Position numbers and translations under genes: made by a program. Below are positions 50,837 to 60,086 of a stretch of DNA of 64,000 nucleotides, one piece after another. The number at the start of each line of letters is the position of its first letter. The first letter of the stretch is position 1. This DNA is from Rubrivivax sp. (GTDB lineage: Bacteria > Pseudomonadota > Gammaproteobacteria > Burkholderiales > Burkholderiaceae_C), in contig JAUXRG010000064.1 in assembly GCA_030681795.1 (NCBI GenBank), positions 206,483 through 270,482 of the forward strand, in the 5' to 3' direction. The notes under the pieces are model-generated. The model saw only the letters and a program-made list of their open reading frames with translations. It was not told the DNA's origin and did not search any database.

Positions 50837-51724
50837 TCAGGCCACCGAGCGCTGCAGCCGCAGCGTGGTGTTGATGACGCGCGTGAGCTTGTCGGCGTAG
50901 GCCGGGTCGGTGGCGTAGCCGGCGCGCTGCAGGCCCTGCGCGAAGCCGGCGGCCGCATCGGCGCCGGTCTGTGCCTGGGCCACCACGCCCTGGTAGCGCG
51001 GGCTGTCCTTCATCAGCCGGGCGTAGTCGGCAAACGACTCGGCATAGCTGCCGTAGGCGCGGAACCTGGCCACCCCCTTTTGGGCCTTGCCGTCGACATA
51101 TTCGGTGGTCGTGACCTCGGCGGTGGGGCCCTTCCAGTTCGCGCCGGCCTTGATGCCGAAGAGGTTGAACGAAGGCGTGCCGTCGCTGTGGCGGATTTCC
51201 TTGCGCCCCCAGCCGGTCTCGTGCGCCGCCTGCGCCACCATGAAGGCCGCGGGGATGCCCGTGCGGGCCTCGGCCTGGCGCGCCGCGGCGTCGTGCTGCT
51301 GCACGAAGCCGGCGGCCCCGGCCTGCGGCAGCCGCGTGGCGGCGGGCGTGGCCGCGAGAGACGCGGGCGTATTGTTGGCCGAGCCGGTGACGGGAATCGG
51401 GCCCGGCGCCAGACCCATCTGGCGCTCGAGCTGCTTCATGATCGCTTCCGACAGCCCGCCCGGCCGGCCCGCAAGCTGGGTGGCAAATTGCGTATCCAGC
51501 ATCTCGGTGCCCATGCTTGTGCCACCGTTGTCGAGCAGCCCGCTGGGCAGCGTGGTCGCGCGCATGCTCTTCATGAGCTCGTTCATGAACAGCGCTTCGA
51601 ACTGGCGCGCCGTTTCCCGCACCGCGCCCTTGGGGTCCAGCGCGGCACGCGACTTCAGGCCCTCCAACGAACGCGAATCGCTGGCCAGGCCTTGCATCGG
51701 TGAGCTCGGCAGCACGGCCGCCAT
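50837..51724 (-). CDS. flgJ: Flagellar rod assembly protein/peptidoglycan hydrolase FlgJ
   Basis: The protein has 295 residues. N-terminal rod-cap domain (about 1-110: KGAVRETARQFEALFMNELMKSMRATTLPSG). C-terminal glucosaminidase domain (about 145-290) with the catalytic Glu segment AQAAHETGWGRKEI and FNLFGIKAGANWKGPTAEV. This is the bifunctional form seen in beta- and gammaproteobacteria; it caps the growing rod and cuts peptidoglycan. It begins directly at the flgI stop. Confidence 0.95.
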   Translation of the reverse strand: MAAVLPSSPMQGLASDSRSLEGLKSRAALDPKGAVRETARQFEALFMNELMKSMRATTLPSGLLDNGGTSMGTEMLDTQFATQLAGRPGGLSEAIMKQLERQMGLAPGPIPVTGSANNTPASLAATPAATRLPQAGAAGFVQQHDAAARQAEARTGIPAAFMVAQAAHETGWGRKEIRHSDGTPSFNLFGIKAGANWKGPTAEVTTTEYVDGKAQKGVARFRAYGSYAESFADYARLMKDSPRYQGVVAQAQTGADAAAGFAQGLQRAGYATDPAYADKLTRVINTTLRLQRSVA

Positions 51725-52861
51725 CTAGATCACCTCGATCTCGGCGTGCAGCGCACCGGCGCTCTTCATGGCCTGCAGGATGGCCAGCAGGTCCAGCGGC
51801 GTGGCGCCCATGGCGTTGAGCGCCTTGACCACGTCGGTGAGCTTGGTGCCGGCGGCCATGTGGATGAGCGCGCCCGAGCCCTGGGTGACGGAGATGTCGG
51901 ACTTCTGCGCCTGCACCGTCTGCCCCTGGCCGAAGGGAGCGGGCTGGCTGATGACGGGCGTGGTGGTGATCGTCACCGAGAGGTTGCCGTGGGCCACCGC
52001 GCAGGCACCCAGCGTCACCGCCTCGTTCATCACCACCGAGCCGGTGCGGGCGTTGAGCACGACGCGCGCGGCCGGGCGCTCCAGCTCGAGCGAGAGGTTC
52101 TCGATTTCGGCCAGGAAGGTCACGCGGGCGTCGCCCGCCACCGGCACGCGCACGCGCACGGTGCGGCCGTCCAGCGCCGAGGCCGTGCCGGCGCCGCGGG
52201 CGCCGTTGATCGCGCCGGCCACCGCACGCGCCGTGGCGTAGTCGTTGGCGGTCAGGCCCAGGGTCAGCGTGTCGCCCTCGCCCAGCGGCGTGGGCACGCT
52301 GCGCTCGACACTCGCGCCGTCGGGGATGCGCCCGGCCGAGAGGTGGTTGATTTGTACCTTGGAGCCACCCGCCGAGGCGCCCGCGCCACCGACGATGAGG
52401 TTGCCCTGGGCCAGGGCATAGACCTGGCCGTCGGCCCCCTTGAGCGGCGCGGCGATGAGCGTACCGCCGCGCAGGCTCTTGGCGTTGCCCACCGAGGAGA
52501 CGTTGACGTCGATGGTCTGCCCGGGTTGCGCGAAGGGCGGCAGTTGCGCCGTCACCAGCACCGCCGCGACGTTGCGCAGCTGCATGGTCGTGCCCGCCGG
52601 CACCGTGATGCCCATCTGCTGCAGCATCGCCGTCAGGCTTTGCGTGGTGAAGGGTGTCTGCGTGGTCTGGTCGCCCGTGCCGTCCAGGCCCACGACCAGG
52701 CCGTAGCCCACCAGCTGGTTGCTGCGCACGCCTTGCACGGCGGCGACTTCCTTGATGCGCACCGAGGCCGCCGCCGGCAGCGGCCACCACAGCGCGCTGC
52801 TGGCCGCGAAGAGGCCCAGGCCGATGATCCAGCGCACAAGACGTTCGGGCGGGATATTCAT
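51725..52861 (-). CDS. flgI: Flagellar P-ring protein FlgI
   Basis: The protein has 378 residues from ATG 52861. A signal peptide (about 1-32, ending AAASV) and the family core [31 protein letters not shown] are clear. FlgI assembles the P ring around the rod in the periplasm. It lies 4 bases after flgH. An upstream in-frame start would overlap flgH and lacks a signal sequence. Confidence 0.96.
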   Translation of the reverse strand: MNIPPERLVRWIIGLGLFAASSALWWPLPAAASVRIKEVAAVQGVRSNQLVGYGLVVGLDGTGDQTTQTPFTTQSLTAMLQQMGITVPAGTTMQLRNVAAVLVTAQLPPFAQPGQTIDVNVSSVGNAKSLRGGTLIAAPLKGADGQVYALAQGNLIVGGAGASAGGSKVQINHLSAGRIPDGASVERSVPTPLGEGDTLTLGLTANDYATARAVAGAINGARGAGTASALDGRTVRVRVPVAGDARVTFLAEIENLSLELERPAARVVLNARTGSVVMNEAVTLGACAVAHGNLSVTITTTPVISQPAPFGQGQTVQAQKSDISVTQGSGALIHMAAGTKLTDVVKALNAMGATPLDLLAILQAMKSAGALHAEIEVI

Positions 52862-52865
52862 GGCA

Positions 52866-53534
52866 TCAGATGGGCAGGACACTGAGGAAGACACGGCCCA
52901 GCCAGCCTATGGCCTGGGCCTCGGACTGCTGGCCGCGGCCGCGCTGCTCCAGCCTCACGTTGGCGATCTGCGCACTGGGCACGCTGTTGCCGGGCTGGAT
53001 GGCGCGCGGGTCGACCTGGCCGGAAAAGCGCAGCACATCGACGTTCTCGTTGACGCCGATCTGCTTCTCGCCGGCAATCAGCAGGTGGCCGTTGGGCAGC
53101 ACCTGGCGCACGATCACGGTGATGGTGCCGCTGAAGTCGTTGCTGCTCGCCGTGGCACCCTTGCCGGCGAAGGTATTGCTGCCCGTGCCTTCGGCCGAGG
53201 CGCGCGCGAAGCTCGTCGGCTTGACGCCCGGCAGCGCCGTGATGCCGGCCGAGATGGCGCCGCTCTTGTCGATAGAACTGGTGGAGCTTTGCGTGGCGCT
53301 CACCCGCTCGACGATCTGCACGGTGAGCGAGTCGCCGACCAGGCGGGCGCGGTGGTCCTCGAAAAGCGGCCGGTAGTTCGACGACCTGAAGATCGAGCCG
53401 TCCGCCGGACCGGCCGCGGCCACGGGGGCGGGCAGCGGCGGGGTGGTGTCGGCCACTTCCACGCGCGGCCAGATGGTGCTGCAGCCCCCCAGGACCGCCG
53501 TGGTGGCGAAGATCAGCAAAGCGCGGGTGAACAT
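52866..53534 (-). CDS. flgH: Flagellar L-ring lipoprotein FlgH
   Basis: The protein has 222 residues from ATG 53534. Lipobox LGGC (about 15-18) marks an outer-membrane lipoprotein. [31 protein letters not shown] and [30 protein letters not shown] are typical FlgH. The L ring spans the outer membrane around the rod. Confidence 0.96.
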   Translation of the reverse strand: MFTRALLIFATTAVLGGCSTIWPRVEVADTTPPLPAPVAAAGPADGSIFRSSNYRPLFEDHRARLVGDSLTVQIVERVSATQSSTSSIDKSGAISAGITALPGVKPTSFARASAEGTGSNTFAGKGATASSNDFSGTITVIVRQVLPNGHLLIAGEKQIGVNENVDVLRFSGQVDPRAIQPGNSVPSAQIANVRLEQRGRGQQSEAQAIGWLGRVFLSVLPI

Positions 53535-53545
53535 GGCGCGTCCCG

Positions 53546-54328
53546 TCAGAGTTGGGCCAGGCGCTGCAGCATCTGGTCGGAAGTCTGGATGGCCTTCGAG
53601 TTGAGCTCGTAGGCACGCTGCGTGGCGATCATCGCCACCAGCTCTTCGACGACGTTGACATTGCTGCCCTCGACGAAGCCCTGTTGCAGCGTGCCGTGGC
53701 CCGAGCTGCCGGGGGCCCCGGCGTTGGGCGTGCCCGAAGCCGCGGTCTCGCCGAAGAGGTTGCCGCCCTTGGGGTCCAGGCCGGCCGGGTTGATGAACGA
53801 TGCGAGCTGGATCGTGCCCAGGGTCTGCGGTGCCGTCTGGCCGGCGATGGTGGCGGTGACGATGCCGGTCTCGCTGACCGTCACGCCGCTGGCCCCGGCC
53901 GGGATGGTGATGCCCGGTTGCACGGCATAGCCGGCGTTGGTGACGAGCTGGCCGTTGGCGTCGACCTGGAAGCTGCCGTCGCGGGTGTAGCCGGTGGTGC
54001 CGTCGGGCAGCTGGATCTGGAAGAAACCCTGACCCTTGACGGCGAGGTCGAAGTTGTTGCCCGTCTGCTGCAGGCTGCCCTGGTTGAAGTTGCGCGTGGT
54101 GGCCGCGGCGCGTGAACCCAGGCCGATCTGCAGGCCGGTGGGCAGCTGGCTTTGCTCGGAGCTGGCGGCGCCGGCCGAGCGCAGGTTCTGGTACATCAGG
54201 TCCTCGAACACGACGCCGGCGCGCTTGTAGCCGTTGGTGCCGACGTTGGCGAGGTTGTTGGAGATGGCGTCCAGCTTGGTCTGCTGACCTTCCATCCCGG
54301 TCTTGGCAATCCACAGCGAGCGGATCAT
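53546..54328 (-). CDS. flgG: Flagellar distal rod protein FlgG
   Basis: The protein has 260 residues, the FlgG standard. [44 protein letters not shown] at the start, and [41 protein letters not shown] at the end, are the rod-protein D0 helices. It forms the distal rod that passes the L and P rings. Confidence 0.97.
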   Translation of the reverse strand: MIRSLWIAKTGMEGQQTKLDAISNNLANVGTNGYKRAGVVFEDLMYQNLRSAGAASSEQSQLPTGLQIGLGSRAAATTRNFNQGSLQQTGNNFDLAVKGQGFFQIQLPDGTTGYTRDGSFQVDANGQLVTNAGYAVQPGITIPAGASGVTVSETGIVTATIAGQTAPQTLGTIQLASFINPAGLDPKGGNLFGETAASGTPNAGAPGSSGHGTLQQGFVEGSNVNVVEELVAMIATQRAYELNSKAIQTSDQMLQRLAQL

Positions 54329-54419
54329 GTGCAGGCCCTCTTTTCACGTTTGCACGAAGGGCCCCATATTCGTCGCTTCAGGTCGCGGGCGGCGGGCCGA
54401 TAAGGGCGCCAATCCTGCG

Positions 54420-54452
54420 TCTTCTCTGCATCTTCTCTGCATCTTCTCTGCG
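54420..54452. repeat. 11-base tandem repeat in the flgF-flgG gap
   Basis: TCTTCTCTGCA occurs at 54420-54430 and 54431-54441, with a third copy ending in G (54442-54452). It lies in a 212-base gap that interrupts the otherwise tight flg operon. Confidence 0.75.
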
Positions 54453-54476
54453 GCTCGATCGGGTGCACAAACAACG

Positions 54477-54506
54477 AAGCCCGGCCGCGGGCGCGGGCCG
54501 GGCTTT
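54477..54506. terminator. Strong hairpin between flgF and flgG
   Basis: Stem AAGCCCGGCC / GGCCGGGCTT with a nine-base loop. On the minus strand it is followed by CGTTGTTTG, a weak U-rich tail; on the plus strand by a single extra T. It may attenuate or end a flgBCDEF transcript before flgG. Confidence 0.5.
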
Positions 54507-54540
54507 GCCACGGCGGGTACACGGCGGCGGGGCTGGGGGC

Positions 54541-55269
54541 CTATTGCGTCCCGAGCAGCTTGGCCGCGCCCTGCTCGCGCTGCTCGGCGCCTTGCAGCAT
54601 CTTCATCTGCTGCTCGAACTGGCGCGCCGCGGCGATCATCGCCACCATCGTCTCCACCGGGCTGACGTTGGAGCCTTCGAGCGCGCCGCTCTGCACGCGC
54701 GCCGTGGTGTCGTTCGGCAGGTCGGCGCCGTCGGCGGCGCGAAACAGCCCATCGCTGCCGCGCTGCAGCGGCGCCTCGGGGGTGACGAGCTTGAGCCGGC
54801 CCACCTGCTGCGGGCGGCCGCTGCCCACGGTGGCGGTGATATTGCCGTCGGCGGCCACCTCGATGGCGGCATTCGCCGGCACGGTGATCGCGCCGCCGTC
54901 GCCCAGCACCGGCAGGCCCGCGGGCGTGACCAGCTGGCCTTCGGTGCTGACCTGCAGCGAGCCGGCACGGGTGTAGGCCTCGGTGCCGTCCAGGGACTGC
55001 ACCGCCAGCCACGAGCTGCCCTGCACGGCCACGTCCAGCGGCCGACCGGTGCTCGCCACCGGGCCGGCCTGGTCGCTGTGGCCGATGGTCGACTCCAGCG
55101 TGTAGACGCGGGTGCTGGCGCCGTCGCCGCGCACCGGCACGGCGCGGAAGGCCTGCAGTTCGGCGCGAAAACCCGCGGTCGAGGCGTTGGCCAGGTTGTT
55201 GGCCAGCGAGTCCTGGCGCTGCAAGGTGGCCTTGGCGCCGGCCATCGAGAGGTAGATGAGACGATCCAT
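54541..55269 (-). CDS. flgF: Flagellar proximal rod protein FlgF
   Basis: The protein has 242 residues. MDRLIYLSMAGAKATLQRQDSLANNLANASTAGFRAELQAFRAVPV is the FlgF N-terminus, and EGSNVSPVETMVAMIAAARQFEQQMKMLQ the C-terminus. It belongs to the proximal rod. Gaps of 101 and 212 bases separate it from flgE and flgG, with a hairpin in each. Confidence 0.96.
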   Translation of the reverse strand: MDRLIYLSMAGAKATLQRQDSLANNLANASTAGFRAELQAFRAVPVRGDGASTRVYTLESTIGHSDQAGPVASTGRPLDVAVQGSSWLAVQSLDGTEAYTRAGSLQVSTEGQLVTPAGLPVLGDGGAITVPANAAIEVAADGNITATVGSGRPQQVGRLKLVTPEAPLQRGSDGLFRAADGADLPNDTTARVQSGALEGSNVSPVETMVAMIAAARQFEQQMKMLQGAEQREQGAAKLLGTQ

Positions 55270-55302
55270 GTCTTAGCGCTCCATCAAGCGGACGCCGCGG
55301 AA

Positions 55303-55342
55303 CCGGCTTTGCCGGGCCGCTGGCGTCGCCCCCTTGAGGGGG
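55303..55342. repeat. Double-hairpin intergenic element between flgE and flgF
   Basis: CCGGC-TTT-GCCGG (55303-55315) and CCCCC-TTGA-GGGGG (55329-55342) lie in tandem. The pair, with flanking GTCGCC, looks like the small dispersed intergenic repeats of Burkholderiales genomes; that resemblance is from memory and unverified. Confidence 0.5.
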
Positions 55343-55370
55343 AGCGGCGAAGCCACTTCGGAGGTGGTCA

Positions 55371-56633
55371 TTACCGCAGGTTGACCAGGGTCTGGAGCAC
55401 CTGGTCCTGCGTCTTGATGGTCTGCGCGTTGGCCTGGTAGACGCGCTGCGCGGTGATCATGTTGACGAGCTCGCCGGTGAGATCGACGTTGCTCTCTTCC
55501 AGCGCGCCGGCCTGCAGCGCACCGAGGTTGCCTTCGCCAGGGGCCCCCATCACCGGATCGCCGGCGGCGTAGGTGCTGGCCCAGGCGTTGTCGCCGACCG
55601 GCTTGAGGCCCTGGGGGTTGCGGAAATTGGCGATCTGGATCTGGCCCGCCGGCTTGGACTGGCCGTTCGAGTAGCGCGCCATGACGATGCCGTTTGCTTC
55701 CACCGAGACCGAGGTCAGCTGGCCCGCGGTGAAGCCGTCCTGGGTCAGGTTGGTGACGCCGTAGGGCGCGCCGAACTGGGTGGCCGCCCCGACGTCGAAC
55801 TGCAGGCCGGCAATGGCCAAGGTATCGGCCCCCGCCGCGGTGACGGTGACCGGGATGTCGATGGCCACCGCGCCCACGGGCGCCGTCGGGGCGCTGCCGT
55901 CGGCGGCGAAGGTGATGGTGGTGATGGGCGCCGGGGCCGCCGCGTTGCCCCCCACGGTGACGCCGTTGGCGGTGGCGAAGACGTTCCAGGTATCGCTGGC
56001 CGACTTCTGGAAATAGTAGGTCAGCGCGACCTCCTGTCCCTTGGCGTCGTAGACCGTCAGCGAGGTGGCGTTGTTGTAGGTGGCGGCGTCGTTGTAGTCG
56101 ATGGCCGGAGCCACCGCAGGCGCCGTGGCGGGAAGCCGCGCGTCCAGGTTCATCTCCAGCTGGACCTCGCTGGTGGCCGCGGGGCTGATGCCGCCGGTGG
56201 GCAATTGCAGCGCGACGGTCTGGCCGGGCTGGACCACGCCCTGGGCGTCGGCGGCATAGCCCATGAGCTGCTGCTGCGCGTTGTTGACGATGAAGCCGTC
56301 GCGGTCCAGCTTGAACTGGCCGTTGCGGGTATAGACGGGGGGATTCAGCCCGTCGGTGACCTGGAAGAAACCGGCGCCGTTGATCGCCAGATCCAGGGGG
56401 TTCTGCGTGGTCGAGATGTTGCCCTGGGTGAACTGCTGCGCCACCGCGGTCAGGTTGGTGCCTATGCCGACGTTGTTGGTGCCCGAGCCGTTGAGCGCCG
56501 CGGCATAGACGTCGGCGAACTCGGCCCGCGAGACCTTGGCGCCGTAGGTGTTGGCGTTGGCGATGTTGTTGCCGATGACTTCGAGGTTCTTGCTCGATGC
56601 GTTGAGCCCGGAAAGGCCTTGCTGGAAGCTCAT
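55371..56633 (-). CDS. flgE: Flagellar hook protein FlgE
   Basis: The protein has 420 residues. MSFQQGLSGLNASSKNLEVIGNNIANANTYGAKVSRAEFADVYA at the start and EESNVDLTGELVNMITAQRVYQANAQTIKTQDQVLQTLVNLR at the end are the hook-protein D0 helices. The middle is the usual variable hook domain. It follows flgD by 22 bases. Confidence 0.96.
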   Translation of the reverse strand: MSFQQGLSGLNASSKNLEVIGNNIANANTYGAKVSRAEFADVYAAALNGSGTNNVGIGTNLTAVAQQFTQGNISTTQNPLDLAINGAGFFQVTDGLNPPVYTRNGQFKLDRDGFIVNNAQQQLMGYAADAQGVVQPGQTVALQLPTGGISPAATSEVQLEMNLDARLPATAPAVAPAIDYNDAATYNNATSLTVYDAKGQEVALTYYFQKSASDTWNVFATANGVTVGGNAAAPAPITTITFAADGSAPTAPVGAVAIDIPVTVTAAGADTLAIAGLQFDVGAATQFGAPYGVTNLTQDGFTAGQLTSVSVEANGIVMARYSNGQSKPAGQIQIANFRNPQGLKPVGDNAWASTYAAGDPVMGAPGEGNLGALQAGALEESNVDLTGELVNMITAQRVYQANAQTIKTQDQVLQTLVNLR

Positions 56634-56655
56634 GGTCGTGGTCCTTGGAAGAGGT

Positions 56656-57315
56656 TCAGTTGAAGGCCTTGACGTCGCTGTAGGCGATGTCGCCGGAGTG
56701 CTCGGTCTGCAGCACCAGCCCGCTGGCGCTGGAGCTCACGGCCTGCACGCGGTCGCGCATCAGGGGCGTGGTGGGCACGGTGGCGGCGCCCGAGGTCGCC
56801 GTCACGCGGAAGGTGTAGGCGTTGCCGTCGGCGGCCAGGGCGGAGTCCCAGGTGAAGGCATGACGGCCGGCGCTTTCGGCGCCCAGGTCCAGCGTTTCCA
56901 CCACGCGGCCCGAGGCGCTCAGGATCTCGATCTTGACCTTGTCGGCCGCGCCCGCCATCTCGAAGCCACCGACACCGGTGCTGCCGTCGACGGCCACGCG
57001 GTTGCCCTGCAAGGTGATGTCGTGCCCCACCAGCGCGGCCCCCTGCAGGGCCTGCATCTGCACGAACTGGGTGTTCATGCCCAGCACCGTCGTATTCAGA
57101 TTCGCTATCCCTTCGACCGTGCTGAGCTGCGCCATCTGGCTGGTGATCTCCGCGTTGTCCATGGGGTTGAGCGGATCCTGGTTCTGCATCTGCGTCACCA
57201 GGAGCTTGAGGAAGCGGTCGGTCTCGGCGCTCGTGGCCGACGTCGCCGCGGTGCTGCTGGCGGTGCTGCTGGCCAGCGTGGCGTAGGGGTCGACGGCGGC
57301 GGTGCTGGTGATCAT
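56656..57315 (-). CDS. flgD: Flagellar hook assembly scaffold FlgD
   Basis: The protein has 219 residues. The N-terminal motif RFLKLLVTQMQNQDPLNPMDNAEITSQMAQLSTVEGIANLN is diagnostic. The C-terminal half is the FlgD Ig/Tudor-like hook-cap domain (VKIEILSASGRVVETLDLGAESAGRHAFTWD). FlgD caps the growing hook. Confidence 0.96.
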   Translation of the reverse strand: MITSTAAVDPYATLASSTASSTAATSATSAETDRFLKLLVTQMQNQDPLNPMDNAEITSQMAQLSTVEGIANLNTTVLGMNTQFVQMQALQGAALVGHDITLQGNRVAVDGSTGVGGFEMAGAADKVKIEILSASGRVVETLDLGAESAGRHAFTWDSALAADGNAYTFRVTATSGAATVPTTPLMRDRVQAVSSSASGLVLQTEHSGDIAYSDVKAFN

Positions 57316-57335
57316 GGTGGGGGGCTCCGGGTGGC

Positions 57336-57755
57336 TCAGGACTGGCCGATTTGCAGGGTCTTGAGCAACAGGCTGCGCGCCGTGTTCATGACTTCGATGT
57401 TGTTCTGGTAGGAACGCGAGGCCGAGATCATGTTGACCATCTCCTCCACCGCGTTGACGTTGCTGAAGGTCACGTAGCCCTGGTCGTCGGCGCTGGGGTG
57501 CTTGGGGTCGTGCACGCGGCGCCCGGGGCTCTGGTCTTCGGTGACGGTGGATACGCGCACCCCGGCCGACGCATCACCCTGGCCGGCCGCGCCCATCAGC
57601 GTGGTCTGGAAGACCACCTGGCGCGCCTTGTAGGCCGCGCCGTCGGGCCCGGCCACGGTATCGGCATTGGCCAGGTTGGAGGCCACGACGTTCAGGCGCT
57701 GGCTCTGGGCGCTCACCGCGCTGCCAGAGACATCGAAGATGCGGAACATGCTCAT
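57336..57755 (-). CDS. flgC: Flagellar proximal rod protein FlgC
   Basis: The protein has 139 residues. SMFRIFDVSGSAVSAQSQRLNVVASNLANADTVAGPDGAAYKAR start and VNAVEEMVNMISASRSYQNNIEVMNTARSLLLKTLQIGQS end. A typical short rod protein. It follows flgB by 24 bases. Confidence 0.96.
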   Translation of the reverse strand: MSMFRIFDVSGSAVSAQSQRLNVVASNLANADTVAGPDGAAYKARQVVFQTTLMGAAGQGDASAGVRVSTVTEDQSPGRRVHDPKHPSADDQGYVTFSNVNAVEEMVNMISASRSYQNNIEVMNTARSLLLKTLQIGQS

Positions 57756-57779
57756 GACAACTCCCGGTGCGGTTCAGGC

Positions 57780-58178
57780 TCAGGCCTGGTTGTGGCTCTT
57801 CATCGCGTCCAGCGCGGTGCGCACGCTGGAATTGATGAAGCGCAGCGTGGACTCGTACTTGACCGAGTTCTCGGCGAAGGCGGCGCGCTCGCGGTCCATG
57901 TCGACGCTGTTGCTGTCGAGGTTGGTCTGGCTGGGCACGGCGTAGCGCAGCACGGGGGCCGGCGCGCTGCCCTGGCCCATCACGCCCTGGGCGATGCCGC
58001 TGCCTGCACCCCCTTGGCCGCTGGCAGAGCGCAGCGCCGAGGCGAAGTCGAAGTCGCGCGCCTGGTAGCCGGGCGTATCCGCGTTGGCGATATTGCTGGC
58101 GATCAGGCGCTGGCGCTCGGCGCGCAGGACCAGTGCCTGGCTGTGGAAGTCGAACGACTGGGTGAGACGGGGAACCAT
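57780..58178 (-). CDS. flgB: Flagellar proximal rod protein FlgB
   Basis: The protein has 132 residues from ATG 58178 with AGGAG upstream. FDFHSQALVLRAERQRLIASNIANADTPGYQARDFDFASAL is the family signature. First gene of the flgBCDEFGHIJKL run; divergent from flgA across 156 bases. No clear sigma-54 or sigma-28 promoter could be fixed in that gap. Confidence 0.95.
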   Translation of the reverse strand: MVPRLTQSFDFHSQALVLRAERQRLIASNIANADTPGYQARDFDFASALRSASGQGGAGSGIAQGVMGQGSAPAPVLRYAVPSQTNLDSNSVDMDRERAAFAENSVKYESTLRFINSSVRTALDAMKSHNQA

Positions 58179-58334
58179 GGCGCACTCCTTGCGGCCCGAG
58201 CTCCGGGGCCAGAGGCACCGGGGGCATGCTGGGCATTCTGGGCAGCCCCGGACGTTCCATGAGTGCAAATAGAAGGCGCAAACGCAGCCATTTCCGGGCC
58301 TTGCGCCGCCGCCTGGCTGGCTAAAGTCTGCCGC

Positions 58335-59168
58335 ATGAACATCCCGTTCGTGCGTCCATCCCTGCCCCCGCGCGCGGCCCCGGGCCGGCGCGCCCGGGCT
58401 GGGGCGCGTTCCCTGGCCATGCGCCTGGCCTTGCTCCTGGCCGCGGCGCCGGTGGCGGCGCAGATCGCGACGCAGACGACGACGCCTCCATCCGCAGCGG
58501 CGGCCGCACCGGCGGGACCCCAGGTGCCGCCCGATGTCCTGGCGCGCGCGCTGGCCCTGGCGGCCGAGGCGGCCCGCGCGGTGGCCCCGCGCGAAGCCCG
58601 CGTCGAGGTCGAACCGGGCCGGCTGGATGCCCGGCTGACCCTGGCGCCCTGCGCCCGCATCGAGCCCTACCTGCCTTCGGGCGTGCCGGCCTGGGGCCGC
58701 ACGCGCGTGGGCCTGCGCTGCACCGAGGGCGCCAAGCGCTGGAATGTCTTCCTGCCGGTGGCCGTGCAGGTCTGGGCGCCGGCCCGCGTCACTGCCGCCG
58801 CACTGCCCGCGGGGGCGAGGCTCAGCGAGAGCCAGCTCTCGCTCGCCGTGGTCGACTGGGCGGCGGCGAGCACCCCTCCGGTCGGCCCCAACGAAGATCT
58901 GGCGGGCCGCACGCTGGCCCGCGCCGTAGCCAGCGGGCAGCCGCTGCGCGCCGCGGACGTGCAGCCGCGTCAGTGGTTCGCACTGGGCGACCACGTCCGC
59001 ATCCAGGCCTCGGGCTCGGGTTTTTCCATCGTGGCCGAAGGCCGGGCGCTGGCCACCGGCGTCGAGGGCCAGGCCGTTCGAGTGCGCGTCCTGACCGAAC
59101 GCAGCGACGGGGGCCCGGTTCTGGTGGCCTGGCCGGTGGGTGACCACCGTGTCGAGGTCAGCCTGTGA
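58335..59168 (+). CDS. flgA: Flagellar P-ring assembly chaperone FlgA
   Basis: The protein has 277 residues from ATG 58335. A signal-like hydrophobic stretch (LAMRLALLLAAAPVAAQ) follows a basic lead. The FlgA/SAF core is clear: RVEVEPGRLDARLTLAPCARIEPYLPSG, TRVGLRCTEGAKRWNVFLPV and QPRQWFALGDHVRI. FlgA helps FlgI form the P ring in the periplasm. It is first of flgA-flgM-flgN, divergent from flgB. Confidence 0.93.
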   Translation: MNIPFVRPSLPPRAAPGRRARAGARSLAMRLALLLAAAPVAAQIATQTTTPPSAAAAAPAGPQVPPDVLARALALAAEAARAVAPREARVEVEPGRLDARLTLAPCARIEPYLPSGVPAWGRTRVGLRCTEGAKRWNVFLPVAVQVWAPARVTAAALPAGARLSESQLSLAVVDWAAASTPPVGPNEDLAGRTLARAVASGQPLRAADVQPRQWFALGDHVRIQASGSGFSIVAEGRALATGVEGQAVRVRVLTERSDGGPVLVAWPVGDHRVEVSL

Positions 59169-59231
59169 ACCCCCGGCCGGCGCCGCACCCCCGCGTTTGC
59201 GGGGGTGAAGCAAAATCCTCCAACCCAGGGC

Positions 59232-59259
59232 TAAAGTTCGTGGGTCCGTCGTCCGATAG
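59232..59259 (+). promoter_or_regulatory. Probable sigma-28 (FliA) promoter of flgM
   Basis: TAAA at 59232 and TCCGATAG at 59252-59259 fit the FliA pattern TAAA-N15-GCCGATAA with six of eight -10 bases and one extra spacer base. It lies 55 bases before flgM, whose product inhibits FliA; a FliA-driven flgM is normal. Confidence 0.6.
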
Positions 59260-59313
59260 AGCATCTATGTCGTTGGGTCAGTACCTCAGCGGTGCCCCTG
59301 ACAGGAGTTCAAT

Positions 59314-59598
59314 ATGAAAATCGGTCCTCTCGAATCCAAGCCCGTCGCCACGACGCCCGCCGAGCGCAAGGCCCAGCCCGCCCAGGGGCCCGCACAGCCG
59401 CAGGCCAGCACGCAGGTCGATCTCTCGCCGGCGGCCACGGCACTGACGAGCACGGCCACCGATCCCGCCTTCGACGGCGCCAAGGTCGACCGCATCGCCC
59501 AGGCCATCCGCGACGGCAAGTTCGAGGTCAACCCGGAAGCCATTGCCGACAAGTTGATCGCCAACGCCACGGAACTGCTCGCCCGCAAGCCCAGCTGA
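59314..59598 (+). CDS. flgM: Anti-sigma-28 factor FlgM
   Basis: The protein has 94 residues with AGGAG upstream. The low-complexity N-terminus is followed by the sigma-binding half: VDLSPAATALTSTATDPAFDGAKVDRIAQAIRDGKFEVNPEAIADKLIANATELL, a family hallmark. FlgM holds FliA (60087-60800) until the hook is complete and is then exported. Confidence 0.94.
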   Translation: MKIGPLESKPVATTPAERKAQPAQGPAQPQASTQVDLSPAATALTSTATDPAFDGAKVDRIAQAIRDGKFEVNPEAIADKLIANATELLARKPS

Positions 59599-59617
59599 CG
59601 CCGGCGAGCCCGTGGCC

Positions 59618-60022
59618 ATGATGACTACAAGCCAAGAACAAGGAGCCGTGCAGCAGGTGAGCGAGCTCGAGCGCCCGCTGCTGCACGTGGAAGAACGGCT
59701 GGCCGCCCTGGGCCTGGCCCTGCACCGCCAGGACGCCCAGGCGGTGGACCGCACGGCGGCCGAGCTGCACGCGGCGCTGGCCGCGGCCATCGATCAATTC
59801 ACCCGCGCGGCGCGCCGCGGCAGCGTGCCGCCGGGTTTGCGCCGGCGCCTCGCGCTGGCCAGCGGCCAGGTGGCCGCCCAGCGCGAGGCGCTGGCGCGGG
59901 CCACCGCTTCGCTGGACCGCGCCATCGATGTCCTGTTGCCGCACCAAGCGAGCGTCGGGGTGTATTCCGCCGTGGGCGGCAGCGAGCGCGCACCCGGGCA
60001 AACCGGCAGCCTGCTGGCCTGA
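59618..60022 (+). CDS. flgN: FlgN-like flagellar export chaperone
   Basis: The protein has 134 residues from ATG 59618 (GTG 59612 and ATG 59621 are alternatives). It is helical throughout, with heptads (ELERPLLHVEERLAALGLALHRQD ... AAIDQFTRAARRG) and a tail rich in small residues. Sequence conservation in FlgN is weak, so the call rests on size, helical pattern and the position after flgM. FlgN guides FlgK and FlgL to the export gate. Confidence 0.75.
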   Translation: MMTTSQEQGAVQQVSELERPLLHVEERLAALGLALHRQDAQAVDRTAAELHAALAAAIDQFTRAARRGSVPPGLRRRLALASGQVAAQREALARATASLDRAIDVLLPHQASVGVYSAVGGSERAPGQTGSLLA

Positions 60023-60025
60023 CGC

Positions 60026-60049
60026 AAAAACGCCGCGTCTGGCGCGGCG
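60026..60049 (-). terminator. Rho-independent terminator of the fliA operon
   Basis: On the minus strand, stem CGCCGCG / CGCGGCG with a five-base loop is followed by TTTTTGCG. It lies 37 bases after the fliA stop and also faces the flgN end. Confidence 0.8.
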
Positions 60050-60086
60050 CCCTCTACCCGTACCGGCCTGCGCGCCGGCCCCAGCC

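Noticed and set aside
58179..58334. Sigma-54 promoter for flgB in the flgA-flgB gap
   Set aside because: Candidate GG and GC pairs do not have the required 10-base spacing, so no promoter was called.
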